Shown in pieces: positions 1-8,801 of a DNA stretch of 57,586 nt (the stretch's first letter is position 1; every line of letters starts with the position of its first letter). Both the position numbers and the translations under genes were made by a program. Below the pieces are notes generated by a model that searched no databases, was not told the origin of the DNA, and was given only the letters and a program-made list of their open reading frames with translations. Where the stretch lies: positions 1-57,586 of the forward strand of contig JBHHYU010000012.1 in NCBI GenBank assembly GCA_046757725.1, in the 5' to 3' direction. The stretch is from JBHHYU01 sp046757725 (GTDB taxonomy: Bacteria; Desulfobacterota; Binatia; UBA9968).

Positions 1-97
1 CGTTTCCGTAAGCTACATTTTAACCGATAGCTGCAAACAGATGAGCTGTTTTTACGCAGCAAGCTGCCAGGAATTAACCCGTAGCAATTAAATAGTG

Positions 98-1864
98 ATG
101 ACACAAGTTGATCCTATAACCCTTCAAGTCATTCAGGCACGCATGGCCGGAATCGTGCAGGAGATGCAAAACTCTCTTTTCCGCACAGGTTTCTCTACCA
201 TCATCCGTGAATCCCAAGATGCAAGTTGCGCTATCCTAAACCACCGAGGTGAAGTCGTCGCCCAGCATGTGGTGCTGCCGCTTCACATGGGCGCTTTCCC
301 TGCCTGTGCCGAGGGGATACTAAAAAACTATGCGCCCTCTGAGCTCTGTGAAGGCGACGCCTTTATCACCAATCATCCCTATCTGGGCGGTAGTCCTCAT
401 GCCCCGGACATGGCAGTTCTCACGCCAATCTTCTACAGCGGTGACTGGATTGGCTTCGCTGCAACCATGGCCCACAAGAGCGATATCGGTGGGCCGGTCC
501 CAGGAAGTTGCTGGAGTCAAGCCAGAGAGGTTTTTCAGGAAGGCCTTCACCTCCCACCGATAAAATATATTTCACGGTTCCAACCCAGCCGCGAACTCGA
601 GGCCATTGTCGGAGCCAACAGTCGAACCCCAGAGCTTGTGATCGGCGACATCCGAGGACAGGTTGGCGCGGCTCGCTTGGGCGAGAGGCGTTTTCAAGAG
701 ATGACGGATCGCTACGGTAAAGAAACGGTTCTCAACTCCTTTGAAGTCCTATTTGCCCAGACCGAAGCTAGAGTGCGAGCAGAAATTGCTTTATGGCCGG
801 ATGGGACCGGAGAAGGTGAAAGATTTGTTGACAGCGACGGTATCGAACTCGATAAGCCGGTACGTATACATGTCAGGATAAAGAAAGAGGGACACCGCTT
901 ACTCTTTGATTTTACTGGATGTGCTAATCAGACAAAGGGACCAGCCAACATCCGGCCTACCGTGGTACGTGCCGCTTGCGCTTACTGCCTCACCTGCCTC
1001 GTCGATCCCAGTTTGAATATTAACTACGGATTGGGTCGGGTCATCGATGTGAGAGTGCGTGAAGGAAGTGTCGTGAACCCTTACTTTCCTGCGCCGGTAA
1101 ACACCTATAACCCCACGGTCCATGCACTTGTAGAGGCACTCCTTGAGGCCTTTAGCCAGTTAAATCCTCACAAAAAAGTCGCTGATGGCTGTAGCAGCCG
1201 CTCCATCATCGTGGGTGGGCGCAGCAATAAAACCGGCAAAAGCTATGTCCAGTACGAGATCTTTGGCGGCGGCTCTGGTGCCCGCAGCGGTAAAGACGGC
1301 GTCTCCGGTACCAATGTTAACCAATCTAATGCGAGAATCGCGCCCATTGAGATCATCGAGTCGGAATTTTCCGCACGCCTAACACGCTTTGAGTTGATCC
1401 CGGATACCGGAGGCCCTGGCACATTCCGTGGGGGTTTGGGTTTCGTGCGGGAATATGAGATCCTTGATCAGGAGGCGCGTTTCTCACTACGCTCCACCAA
1501 GCACAGCATCGCGCCTAAAGGGATAGAGAGGGGGCTTCCCGGTAAAATGGGTAGGTGCACGGTGAATCCAAACACAAAAAAAGAAAGGACCCTTCCCTCG
1601 CGCTATTCCGACCTTGTGGTTCAGCCGGGCGACATCGTGCGTTTAGAGACTCCCGGAGGGGGCGGGCTGGGAGATCCGTTGGAGCGGGACTCCGCCTTGG
1701 TCCTCAGGGATGTCCGGAACGGTTATATTTCTTGCGAAAAGGCTAGAGAACTCTATGGCGTGGTGATCGAAATTCACGGTCCTGATTTTTCGATTAATGA
1801 GTCTCTGACTCGCGCCGCAAGACGTGAAACGGTCCCACCTCCGCATTCGAGAGATGCCCACTAA
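98..1864 (+). CDS. Hydantoinase B/oxoprolinase family protein
   Basis: Member of the HyuB / N-methylhydantoinase B / acetone carboxylase family, whose proteins take part in ATP-dependent opening of hydantoin, oxoproline or related substrates, usually with a HyuA partner. Family motifs are visible: TNHPYLGGSPHAPD near residues 92-105, AHKSDIGGPVPGS near 126-138, and a glycine-rich PGGGGLGDP near the C-terminus. The length (about 588 residues) is normal. GTG at 95 directly precedes ATG at 98; no good ribosome binding site separates the two. No HyuA is present inside the window; it could lie to the left of the edge. The next gene overlaps its 3' end. The family is certain, the substrate is not. 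Confidence 0.88.
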   Translation: MTQVDPITLQVIQARMAGIVQEMQNSLFRTGFSTIIRESQDASCAILNHRGEVVAQHVVLPLHMGAFPACAEGILKNYAPSELCEGDAFITNHPYLGGSPHAPDMAVLTPIFYSGDWIGFAATMAHKSDIGGPVPGSCWSQAREVFQEGLHLPPIKYISRFQPSRELEAIVGANSRTPELVIGDIRGQVGAARLGERRFQEMTDRYGKETVLNSFEVLFAQTEARVRAEIALWPDGTGEGERFVDSDGIELDKPVRIHVRIKKEGHRLLFDFTGCANQTKGPANIRPTVVRAACAYCLTCLVDPSLNINYGLGRVIDVRVREGSVVNPYFPAPVNTYNPTVHALVEALLEAFSQLNPHKKVADGCSSRSIIVGGRSNKTGKSYVQYEIFGGGSGARSGKDGVSGTNVNQSNARIAPIEIIESEFSARLTRFELIPDTGGPGTFRGGLGFVREYEILDQEARFSLRSTKHSIAPKGIERGLPGKMGRCTVNPNTKKERTLPSRYSDLVVQPGDIVRLETPGGGGLGDPLERDSALVLRDVRNGYISCEKARELYGVVIEIHGPDFSINESLTRAARRETVPPPHSRDAH

Positions 1865-2738
1865 ACTTCTATACGGACAGGTGCAACATAGCGCTATGAA
1901 CTGGCCTTACTATGTGGCACAGGAGCGACGGTTTTTTGTTGAAGAGGACCTGGCCGTTGAGGCCAAATTCTTCACCTCAGGTCAAGAACCTGTTACCAAA
2001 CTGATTAACGGATCACTGGACGTGATCAGCGTGATTCCGGACGTTGTACTTCTTGAGGCGGTAAAAGGAGCGAGCCTGTCCATCATTTTCAACACCAACA
2101 GCCGTTCACAGTATTGCCTCATGGTCCAACCCGGGATCAGAAATTATGCGGATCTGAAGGGTGAAAAGATCGGCGTGAGTCATGCCCTTTCCGCGGAGTC
2201 GTTCATTTTTAAGAAACTTGTCGAGACCAAGGGGCATCTTTTTAGTTCCTTTGAGCTGGTAGCCTCCGGACCACCCTTGAAGAGATGTGCGGGACTTAAA
2301 CAAGGCCTTTTTGCGGCAACCATTGTAACTCAACCCTTCGACTTTGTCCTTGAGGAAGCAGAATTCAACAAATTAGCATCCTCCCAAGAGATCGTCCCTC
2401 ATTACCCTTTTACCGTCTGTGTGGTACGGCGTGATGAGGGAATCAACGAAAACGTCGTGCGCTTTTTAAAATCACTCAAAAGCGCCTGGCACTGGCTTGC
2501 CGATCCAGTAAACCGGGAAAGCGCTGTAACAATCCTGGGCCAGTCTACGGAGACAGGCAGGAAACAAGCGGAGAAAACCTATGATCTATACTTACCATCA
2601 CCTTCTCCGCCACCTCTCGCTCCAAGGCAGGAAGGGGTGGCTACACTCCTGGAGTTGTTAGTAGATAGCGGGCGTCTTCCCTCTTCCGTCCCACCGGCGA
2701 AAACATTTATCGACGAGCGCTACTTTCAGAGGCTCTGA
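1854..2738 (+). CDS. NMT1/THI5-like substrate-binding protein lacking a signal peptide
   Basis: Resembles the periplasmic-binding-protein type II fold of the NMT1/THI5/SsuA group, which bind sulfonates, pyrimidine precursors or aromatic acids for ABC importers. Typical features are the early YYVAQERRFF segment, the KLINGSLDV segment and a YADLKGEKIGVSHA segment. The start at 1854 overlaps the end of the hydantoinase gene by 11 bases, suggesting translational coupling; an in-frame ATG at 1824 would add ten residues. Neither start gives a hydrophobic signal sequence, so the protein looks cytoplasmic, unlike a normal ABC binding protein. No permease or ATPase gene adjoins it. It may be a ligand sensor or a THI5-like enzyme; the function is open. 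Confidence 0.78.
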   Translation: MPTKLLYGQVQHSAMNWPYYVAQERRFFVEEDLAVEAKFFTSGQEPVTKLINGSLDVISVIPDVVLLEAVKGASLSIIFNTNSRSQYCLMVQPGIRNYADLKGEKIGVSHALSAESFIFKKLVETKGHLFSSFELVASGPPLKRCAGLKQGLFAATIVTQPFDFVLEEAEFNKLASSQEIVPHYPFTVCVVRRDEGINENVVRFLKSLKSAWHWLADPVNRESAVTILGQSTETGRKQAEKTYDLYLPSPSPPPLAPRQEGVATLLELLVDSGRLPSSVPPAKTFIDERYFQRL

Positions 2739-2795
2739 GAATTTTCTCTACGTAGCTGAAAGGCCTTTCGCCGGCTTCGCTTGGTTTGTAGCCAA

Positions 2796-2845
2796 CTTAT
2801 ACCAAACGGAAAAAACTGGCAATCACGATGCACCTTTGGTATAAG
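2796..2845. repeat. Perfect 11-bp inverted repeat upstream of the SWIB gene
   Basis: CTTATACCAAA at 2796-2806 and TTTGGTATAAG at 2835-2845 are exact reverse complements separated by 28 bases. The repeat lies 37 bases before the SWIB start codon, between two plus-strand genes. It could be an operator, a cruciform or RNA hairpin, or the ends of a tiny mobile element; the sequence alone does not decide. Confidence 0.6.
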
Positions 2846-2882
2846 CTCAATTTAGTAAAACTACCATCATAAAGGAGGAACC

Positions 2883-3149
2883 ATGGCCACAAAAAAACGT
2901 AAACCGAATGCTGCATTCATGAAACCGGTGCAACCGGATACCGCCCTTGGGGCGGTGGTCGGAAGTAAGGCCATACCCCGAACCGAGCTGACCAAGAAGA
3001 TCTGGGCCTATATCAAGCGGCATAAGCTCCAAGACAAGAAAAAAAGGACCATGATCAATGCCGATGACAAACTCAAACCTGTCTTTGGCGGAAAAAAACA
3101 GGTCACGATGTTCGAGATGACCAAGCTGGTCAATAAGCATGTAAAATAA
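2883..3149 (+). CDS. Stand-alone SWIB/MDM2-domain protein
   Basis: An 88-residue basic protein. A lysine-rich N-terminus is followed by a SWIB/MDM2 fold, with LTKKIWAYIKRHKLQD near residues 36-51 and INADDKLKPVFG near 59-70. In eukaryotes this domain occurs in chromatin remodellers; in bacteria it is known as small free-standing proteins and as C-terminal fusions to topoisomerase I in chlamydiae. The strong ribosome binding site AAAGGAGGAACC lies just before the ATG at 2883. It is probably monocistronic, with an inverted repeat upstream. A role in DNA binding or nucleoid compaction is plausible from the family and the lysine content, but unproven here. Confidence 0.9.
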   Translation: MATKKRKPNAAFMKPVQPDTALGAVVGSKAIPRTELTKKIWAYIKRHKLQDKKKRTMINADDKLKPVFGGKKQVTMFEMTKLVNKHVK

Positions 3150-3417
3150 GTTTGAGCTCTAGTCTAAGCTCTAGGCCCTGGTCCGGGCGAACAACTGTTT
3201 ACCTTCGCATCAGTTTGCCCGCGAAGTCAGTCAGTTTGGTCATTCTCCGGTAACTTATGGGGGGGAAGGGAACTTGATCCAGTATGGGGGTAGGCACGAT
3301 TGCGCCCCGTCGCGGCTTAGCGCTTTTTAAGCAACAGTCACTAAACAGAAGCCTGCAAAATCTCGTTACTGGCCCGGGTGTTATAATGTCAGGAATGGAT
3401 TACGAAGTTAAACCGAT

Positions 3418-4146
3418 ATGAACAGGGAGTTTTTTCCTTTATACGCCTTTTTGAGCTGTGCGGCACTTTTCACGGCGACTGAAATGATCCGTCCGGCACG
3501 TTGGATCAGTTATCGCGCAGTCATCAAGGATGACCTTATTGCCTTGGCGCTCTATGAACTCCTTTTTTTCCCGGCATCGATAGCGGTAACTCAAATGCTC
3601 ATCAGGCCGCATCATCTCCCAAAAGCAATTATGGAATTGCCGTTCTTGATCAGGCTCGGTTTATTTTACGTCGTCGCTGATTTTGGAACTTACTGGTTAC
3701 ACAGGCTCATGCATACTAAGTTTGTCTGGCGTATTCACAAATGGCACCATTCTCCCACTTACATGTATTGGCTTGCGGGCATTCGCGCTACACTACCGCA
3801 ACAAATTCTTTTTAATCTGCCTTTTGCACTCTGTTGGCCGTTTTTGAAATTAGCTCCTTCCTGGGCCTTGCTGTTTGTCCTGTTTGAAAACTTCTTCCGC
3901 AATGACTGGATGCACATGAATGTCACCTGGAGATCAAATTGGCTGGAATGGGTATTGGTAACTCCGCGGTATCACCACATCCATCACAGCGATGATCCCA
4001 GCCACTATAAAGCCAACCTGGGGTCCCTTTTGACTATTTGGGACAGGATGTTTGGAACCTATGTAAACCCTGAGGAAGTAAAAAAAGAAGTTACCTTCGG
4101 TATGGGGGAGCAGGTCTCTCCCATCCGCCTTATCCTTGGGTTCTAA
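3418..4146 (+). CDS. Sterol desaturase / fatty acid hydroxylase family membrane protein
   Basis: A 242-residue integral membrane protein with the histidine boxes of the di-iron fatty acid hydroxylase superfamily: HRLMH at residues 95-99, HKWHH at 107-111 and HHIHH at 186-190. Hydrophobic segments lie near residues 5-20, 40-62, 78-92 and 130-160, as expected for a membrane enzyme with a cytoplasmic di-iron centre. Members hydroxylate or desaturate lipids such as sterols, carotenoids or acyl chains; no neighbour reveals the substrate. The 268 bases before it hold no other recognisable gene. The stop codon lies ten bases from the convergent purF stop. Confidence 0.88.
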   Translation: MNREFFPLYAFLSCAALFTATEMIRPARWISYRAVIKDDLIALALYELLFFPASIAVTQMLIRPHHLPKAIMELPFLIRLGLFYVVADFGTYWLHRLMHTKFVWRIHKWHHSPTYMYWLAGIRATLPQQILFNLPFALCWPFLKLAPSWALLFVLFENFFRNDWMHMNVTWRSNWLEWVLVTPRYHHIHHSDDPSHYKANLGSLLTIWDRMFGTYVNPEEVKKEVTFGMGEQVSPIRLILGF

Positions 4147-4155
4147 CGGCCTACG

Positions 4156-5586
4156 CTACCTGTTTAAAGCTTCAAAGAGATGAAGCTGGCGTGTGTGCCC
4201 CTCATCGTCAAAGTGAACAGGATAGTTGGCGCTAAAGCAGGCATCGCAGAATCCCTCAGTTCGGCCGTCAAGAAAAACGTACATTCCCTCCCTGCTCAAA
4301 TAGTTAAGCGTGTCCGCTTCAATGAAACTGCGAATCTGCTCCACAGACGTGGAGGATGCAATCAGTTCGGCACGAGTAGGCGTATCGATGCCGTAATAGC
4401 AAGGGCTGATAGTTGGGGGGGAGCTGATACGCAGGTGTACCTCTTTTGCGCCGGCATCGCGTAACATTCGGATGATTTTCCGGCTAGTGGTTCCCCGTAC
4501 GATGGAATCATCTACGACCACTACCCTTTTCCCTTTTAACACCTCTCGCTGGGCATTCAGTTTAATCTTGACACCGAAGTGCCGAATCGACCGCTGCGGC
4601 TCGATAAAGGTGCGTCCCACGTAGTGATTTCGGATCAGGCCAAATTCCAGGGGAAGCCGAGATTCTTCAGCGTACCCCATCGCTGCCGGGACTCCGGAAT
4701 CTGGAACCGGCGTAACGAGGTCTGCTTCGACCGGGCTTTCCCGGGCAAGTTGCCGGCCCAGCTCTTTCCTGACCTGATACACATTATGACCATACAGGTT
4801 GCTATCCGGGCGGGAAAAATAGATGTATTCAAAGATGCACTTAGCAGGGGCCGCAGGCGGAAAAGGTTTCAAAGATGTCATACCTTCAGGACTGAACGTA
4901 AGGATTTCGCCGGGCTCCACTTCTCGCAGGTATTCAGCTTCGATCAAATCTAATGCACAGCTCTCTGATGCCACCACATACCCGCCACCGTTTCCCCCGG
5001 ACTGGAATTTCCCTACGATTAACGGGCGAAATCCTCTCGGATCCCGTGCCGCGATCATTCGGTCGACAGTCAAAAAAAGAAGAGAGTAGGATCCCTTTGC
5101 ACGGCTCAGCGCCTCGACAATCCTGCCCATAAGCGTTGTCTCTTTAGAGGTAGCAATGAGATGAATGATCACCTCAGTATCCGAGGTAGACTGAAAAATG
5201 GAACCGCAGCTCTCCAACTCTTCCCGCAGGACCTCGGCATTAACCAGATTACCGTTATGGGAAATTGCAATTGGACCGTAGGCATATTCAACAACAAAGG
5301 GTTGGGCGTTTTTGAGATGGCTTTGTCCTGTGGTGGAATAACGGTTGTGCCCAATGGCACCGAACCCGTCCAGACGCTTAATGATGTCCTCCTTGAATAT
5401 ATCCGCCACCAGACCCATCTGACGATGGGAGATCAAGACCTTGCCATCGGAAGATACAATACCGGAAGATTCCTGGCCCCGGTGTTGAAGAGCGTACAGT
5501 CCAAGATAAACCATATTGGCCGCCTCTGGGTGACCATAGACTCCCATCACCGCACATTCGTCATGAAATTTATCAAACACGGCCAT
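4156..5586 (-). CDS. purF: Amidophosphoribosyltransferase
   Basis: Catalyses the first committed step of purine synthesis: PRPP plus glutamine gives 5-phosphoribosylamine. From the start at 5586 the catalytic Cys is residue 11 (DECAVMGVYG), preceded by a short propeptide as in Bacillus-type enzymes. The PRPP loop VVVVDDSIVRGTTSRK is present. Cysteines in KCIFEY, SPCYYG and FCDACFSANYP match the four ligands of a structural 4Fe-4S cluster. A longer in-frame start at 5646 would overlap purL and add 20 residues unlike the family. It is the last gene of the purine block, 7 bases after purL. Confidence 0.96.
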   Translation of the reverse strand: MAVFDKFHDECAVMGVYGHPEAANMVYLGLYALQHRGQESSGIVSSDGKVLISHRQMGLVADIFKEDIIKRLDGFGAIGHNRYSTTGQSHLKNAQPFVVEYAYGPIAISHNGNLVNAEVLREELESCGSIFQSTSDTEVIIHLIATSKETTLMGRIVEALSRAKGSYSLLFLTVDRMIAARDPRGFRPLIVGKFQSGGNGGGYVVASESCALDLIEAEYLREVEPGEILTFSPEGMTSLKPFPPAAPAKCIFEYIYFSRPDSNLYGHNVYQVRKELGRQLARESPVEADLVTPVPDSGVPAAMGYAEESRLPLEFGLIRNHYVGRTFIEPQRSIRHFGVKIKLNAQREVLKGKRVVVVDDSIVRGTTSRKIIRMLRDAGAKEVHLRISSPPTISPCYYGIDTPTRAELIASSTSVEQIRSFIEADTLNYLSREGMYVFLDGRTEGFCDACFSANYPVHFDDEGHTRQLHLFEALNR

Positions 5587-5593
5587 TGAATCT

Positions 5594-7828
5594 CTACTTG
5601 AGTCTCCTTTGCAAACTGCTCGACCAGATAGACCTGAGCTCCTCAACCGGCAAATGAATAAGAGGTTGGATATTAAATAGCGTTCCGCCCACCTCTCCGA
5701 TCACCTGTACCGGTGCCCCTTTTTCTTCAGCAATCTCTCTTAAGTGACTCAGGTTCTTTTCCTCTATAGAGATAAGAATGCGGGATTGCGACTCGCAAAA
5801 GAGCAGGGCATCCCCCCGCATCATTTCATGGAGCCTAATCCTTACCCCCAACGCTCGCTCCGGTCCCCCGACACAGCACTCGGCAGCGGCCACGGCCAAG
5901 CCACCTTCGGAGACATCATGGGCCGAACAGACAATCTCCTTCTCGATCGCCTTCACGCAACACTGCTGAACTGCCCGTTCTAGTTTTAAATCAATCCACG
6001 GGGGAGTACCTTTGACCAAACCGTGAATAACTTTAAGGTACTCGCTACCACCGACCTCTTCCCGGGTACGACCCAAAAGCACTACGAGATCCCCGATAGA
6101 TTTAAACCAAGGCGTGACGTATTGCTCCACCCTGGGCAAGAGACCCACCATCGCCACGGTGGGCGTTGGATAAATGGGAGTTCCGTCCGTTTCATTATAG
6201 AAGCTAACGTTCCCGCTCACAACCGGTATATCTAATGCCACGCAGGCATCCCGCATCCCCTGAATCACCTGGGAGAACTGCCACATCACCTCGGGCATCT
6301 CCGGGCTGCCAAAGTTGAGGCAATCGCTTAATCCAAGAGGAGAAGCCCCGGTACAGGCAAGATTGCGAGCTGCTTCCACCACCGCTAAGACTCCTCCAAT
6401 ATAGGGATCCAGATAGCAGTAACGGCTATTGCCGTCCACTGTCAGGGCGAGCCCTTTTTCCGTTCCCTTGATCCGAATCACCGCCGCGTCGGCACCTGGG
6501 GGTACTACCGTGTTGCTACGCACAAAATGGTCGTATTGACGATAGACCCACTCCTTAGAGGCGAGGTTCGGAGAATCCAATAAGAGCTTCAAGGTTTCAC
6601 CCAGGTCCTTTGGCACTTCAATTTTGGACAGGTCCAGCTTTTGGATCTCGTCTTGACACTGTGGCCTCTCCACGGGTCGGCTATAGACGGGGGCCTCCCT
6701 CGTCAGCGCAGTAATGGGAATACGCCCCAGCTCCTTCCCATGAAGGAGGGTACGGAACAGGCCGTCTCCGGTTACCTTCCCCACCACTACGGCATCGAGG
6801 TCCCAGCGCTCAAATACGCTTTGAACCTCATCCTCACTACCTTCTCTCGCCACCAGGAGCATCCGTTCCTGTGATTCCGAAAGGAGAATCTCGTAGGGGG
6901 TCATCCCCTGCTCCCTAAGTGGCACGCAGGAAAGCTCCAGCTCCACACCGCTTCCGCCTCTCTCAGCCATCTCCACAGCCGAACTGGTAAGTCCAGCAGC
7001 CCCCATGTCTTGAATGCCGACCAGACAATCTCTCTCCATCAGTTCAAGACACGCCTCTAAAAGGAGCTTCTCCGTAAAAGGATCGCCTACCTGCACTGTA
7101 GGTCGTCGGCCCTCCGCTTCTTGAGAAAAGGCCTCGGAGGCCATAGTAGCCCCATGGATTCCGTCCCGTCCCGTCTTTGCGCCAACATAGATCAAAGGGT
7201 TGCCGATACCCTTTGCCATCCCTTTGAAGATGCCCTTCTTCTTGACGATTCCAAGGGTAAAGGCGTTGACGAGAATATTGGCATTGTAACATTCGTCAAA
7301 AAAGATCTCGCCACCCACTGTAGGAACACCCACACAGTTACCGTACCCTCCAATTCCTGCCACAACGCCTCTCATAAGATAGGGGGTACGGGGATGATCG
7401 ATGCTACCGAATCGGAGAGAGTTCAAAGAGGCGATAGGGCGTGCCCCCATAGTAAATATGTCCCTCAGTATGCCTCCGACACCGGTGGCAGCCCCCTGAT
7501 ACGGCTCGATAAAAGAGGGATGATTATGGCTCTCCATCTTAAAAACTGCAGCCAATTCCTCTCCGATCTCCACGATCCCTGCGTTCTCTCCTGGACCTTG
7601 AATAACTCCTGGACCTTCCGTAGGGAGGCCTTTAAGCAAGCCCCTAGAGCTTTTATAGCTGCAGTGCTCCGACCACATAACGGAAAAGATCCCAAGTTCC
7701 GTGTAGTTGGGGTCCCGCCCCAAAATCTTCACAATCCTTTGATATTCCTCGTCACTCAAGCCATGCCCGGCAATGATCTCTGCGGTCAGCGAGGGTTGAA
7801 AAAACTCTCTAGGATCTACCTGCGTCAT
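5594..7828 (-). CDS. purL: Phosphoribosylformylglycinamidine synthase, synthetase subunit
   Basis: About 744 residues, the small PurL type, which needs separate PurS and PurQ subunits (both encoded just upstream) to turn FGAR into FGAM using ATP and glutamine. Family motifs are visible, including SVMWSEHCSYKSS near the N-terminus, FKMESHNHPSFIEPYQGAATGVGG and the repeated AIRS-like ATP-binding halves. The start at 7828 (MTQVDPREFF) is preferred to 7855 because a GGAAAG precedes it and the longer version adds nine unconserved residues. It overlaps the end of purQ by 20 bases, suggesting translational coupling. Confidence 0.96.
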   Translation of the reverse strand: MTQVDPREFFQPSLTAEIIAGHGLSDEEYQRIVKILGRDPNYTELGIFSVMWSEHCSYKSSRGLLKGLPTEGPGVIQGPGENAGIVEIGEELAAVFKMESHNHPSFIEPYQGAATGVGGILRDIFTMGARPIASLNSLRFGSIDHPRTPYLMRGVVAGIGGYGNCVGVPTVGGEIFFDECYNANILVNAFTLGIVKKKGIFKGMAKGIGNPLIYVGAKTGRDGIHGATMASEAFSQEAEGRRPTVQVGDPFTEKLLLEACLELMERDCLVGIQDMGAAGLTSSAVEMAERGGSGVELELSCVPLREQGMTPYEILLSESQERMLLVAREGSEDEVQSVFERWDLDAVVVGKVTGDGLFRTLLHGKELGRIPITALTREAPVYSRPVERPQCQDEIQKLDLSKIEVPKDLGETLKLLLDSPNLASKEWVYRQYDHFVRSNTVVPPGADAAVIRIKGTEKGLALTVDGNSRYCYLDPYIGGVLAVVEAARNLACTGASPLGLSDCLNFGSPEMPEVMWQFSQVIQGMRDACVALDIPVVSGNVSFYNETDGTPIYPTPTVAMVGLLPRVEQYVTPWFKSIGDLVVLLGRTREEVGGSEYLKVIHGLVKGTPPWIDLKLERAVQQCCVKAIEKEIVCSAHDVSEGGLAVAAAECCVGGPERALGVRIRLHEMMRGDALLFCESQSRILISIEEKNLSHLREIAEEKGAPVQVIGEVGGTLFNIQPLIHLPVEELRSIWSSSLQRRLK

Positions 7829-8540
7829 GTCTTGCTTTCCGCTTATCCTTCTCATTGGCAGTCACAATCAGGGATGAAAATATTTTACGGCCATCCTCAC
7901 TGCCCAGAATCTGCTCTGACGCGTCCTCGGGGTGCGGCATAAGCCCAAAAACATTTCTCTCCTCATTACAAATGCCAGCGATGTGGTTCAAGGAGCCATT
8001 GGGATTGGCTGAAGCTGAGGTCTTTCCCCTCCCGTTCACGTAGCGCAGGAGAATCTGCCGATTCTTGTCCAACCGGTCCAAGGTTCCCGGGTCTGCATAA
8101 TAGCAGCCCTCACCGTGTTTGACTGGTAGCCTGAGAAGCTCCCCTTTCTTTGCGGCACGGGTGAAAGGCGTGTCGGTTTCTTCAACACGTAGGTAAACGT
8201 GACCACAAACAAACTGGAGACCGGTATTGCGCGTCAGCGCCCCAGGCAGAAGCCCAGCCTCACAGAGAATTTGAAAACCGTTACAGATGCCTAGAACGAA
8301 TCCACCCTGACGGGCAAAATCAACCACGCCACGCATAATAGGAGAGAAGCGAGCCATGGCGCCGGGCCGGAGGTAGTCACCATAAGAAAATCCCCCTGGC
8401 AAGACAAGGCAGTCGAAATTGCCGTCGAGGTTATCTTTGTGCCAAAGGAGGGTTACCTCTTGTGCCAGGACACGTCTGAGACAATCATAGACGTCCTGAT
8501 CATCGCATGCGCCCGGAAAAACAATTACGCCCCAACGCAC
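7809..8540 (-). CDS. purQ: Phosphoribosylformylglycinamidine synthase, glutaminase subunit
   Basis: Class I glutamine amidotransferase that feeds ammonia to PurL. The nucleophile is Cys86 in LGICNGFQIL, and the His/Glu pair lies in LMPHPEDA near the C-terminus. The N-terminal VIVFPGACDDQDV and LPGGFSYGDYLRPGA segments are typical of PurQ. The start codon is GTG, 3 bases after the purS stop. The protein has 243 residues, a little longer than many PurQ proteins (about 220-230) because of an insertion around residues 117-155, which includes VCGHVYLRVEET. Confidence 0.95.
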   Translation of the reverse strand: MRWGVIVFPGACDDQDVYDCLRRVLAQEVTLLWHKDNLDGNFDCLVLPGGFSYGDYLRPGAMARFSPIMRGVVDFARQGGFVLGICNGFQILCEAGLLPGALTRNTGLQFVCGHVYLRVEETDTPFTRAAKKGELLRLPVKHGEGCYYADPGTLDRLDKNRQILLRYVNGRGKTSASANPNGSLNHIAGICNEERNVFGLMPHPEDASEQILGSEDGRKIFSSLIVTANEKDKRKARHDAGRS

Positions 8541-8543
8541 GGC

Positions 8544-8786
8544 TTACTCCTGAATCTCAAAACGGTAGTCCTCGATGACAGGATTAGCCAGGAGCCTCGC
8601 ACACATTTCATGGATCCGGACTTCAGCGACTTCACGAGATGTCACATCGAGACTCGCCGCTACTATCTTTCCCACGCGGACGTCTCGAATTTCCCCGTAA
8701 CCTAACGTGTGAAGAGAGCGTTCTACCGCTTTACCTTGAGGATCCAGGACGCCCTCCTTTAGGGAGACAAAAATCTTAATTCGCAT
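8544..8786 (-). CDS. purS: Phosphoribosylformylglycinamidine synthase, PurS subunit
   Basis: An 80-residue subunit that bridges PurL and PurQ in the FGAM synthase complex. It starts with the typical IFVSLKEGVLDPQGKAVERS, and the LHTLGYGEIRDVRVGK segment is also characteristic. It sits between purC and purQ with very short gaps, the usual order in genomes with the three-subunit enzyme. Confidence 0.95.
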   Translation of the reverse strand: MRIKIFVSLKEGVLDPQGKAVERSLHTLGYGEIRDVRVGKIVAASLDVTSREVAEVRIHEMCARLLANPVIEDYRFEIQE

Positions 8787-8801
8787 TAGAAACTCTACCG
8801 T

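Noticed and set aside
2..91. C-terminal end of a hyuA gene at the left edge
   Set aside because: A 29-codon frame is open to a TAA at 89-91, but its residues do not resemble the end of HyuA and it is too short to call.
7121..7942. 273-residue plus-strand open frame opposite purL/purQ
   Set aside because: It is antisense to two clear purine genes, has no family resemblance and no ribosome site; it is a shadow of their codon pattern.
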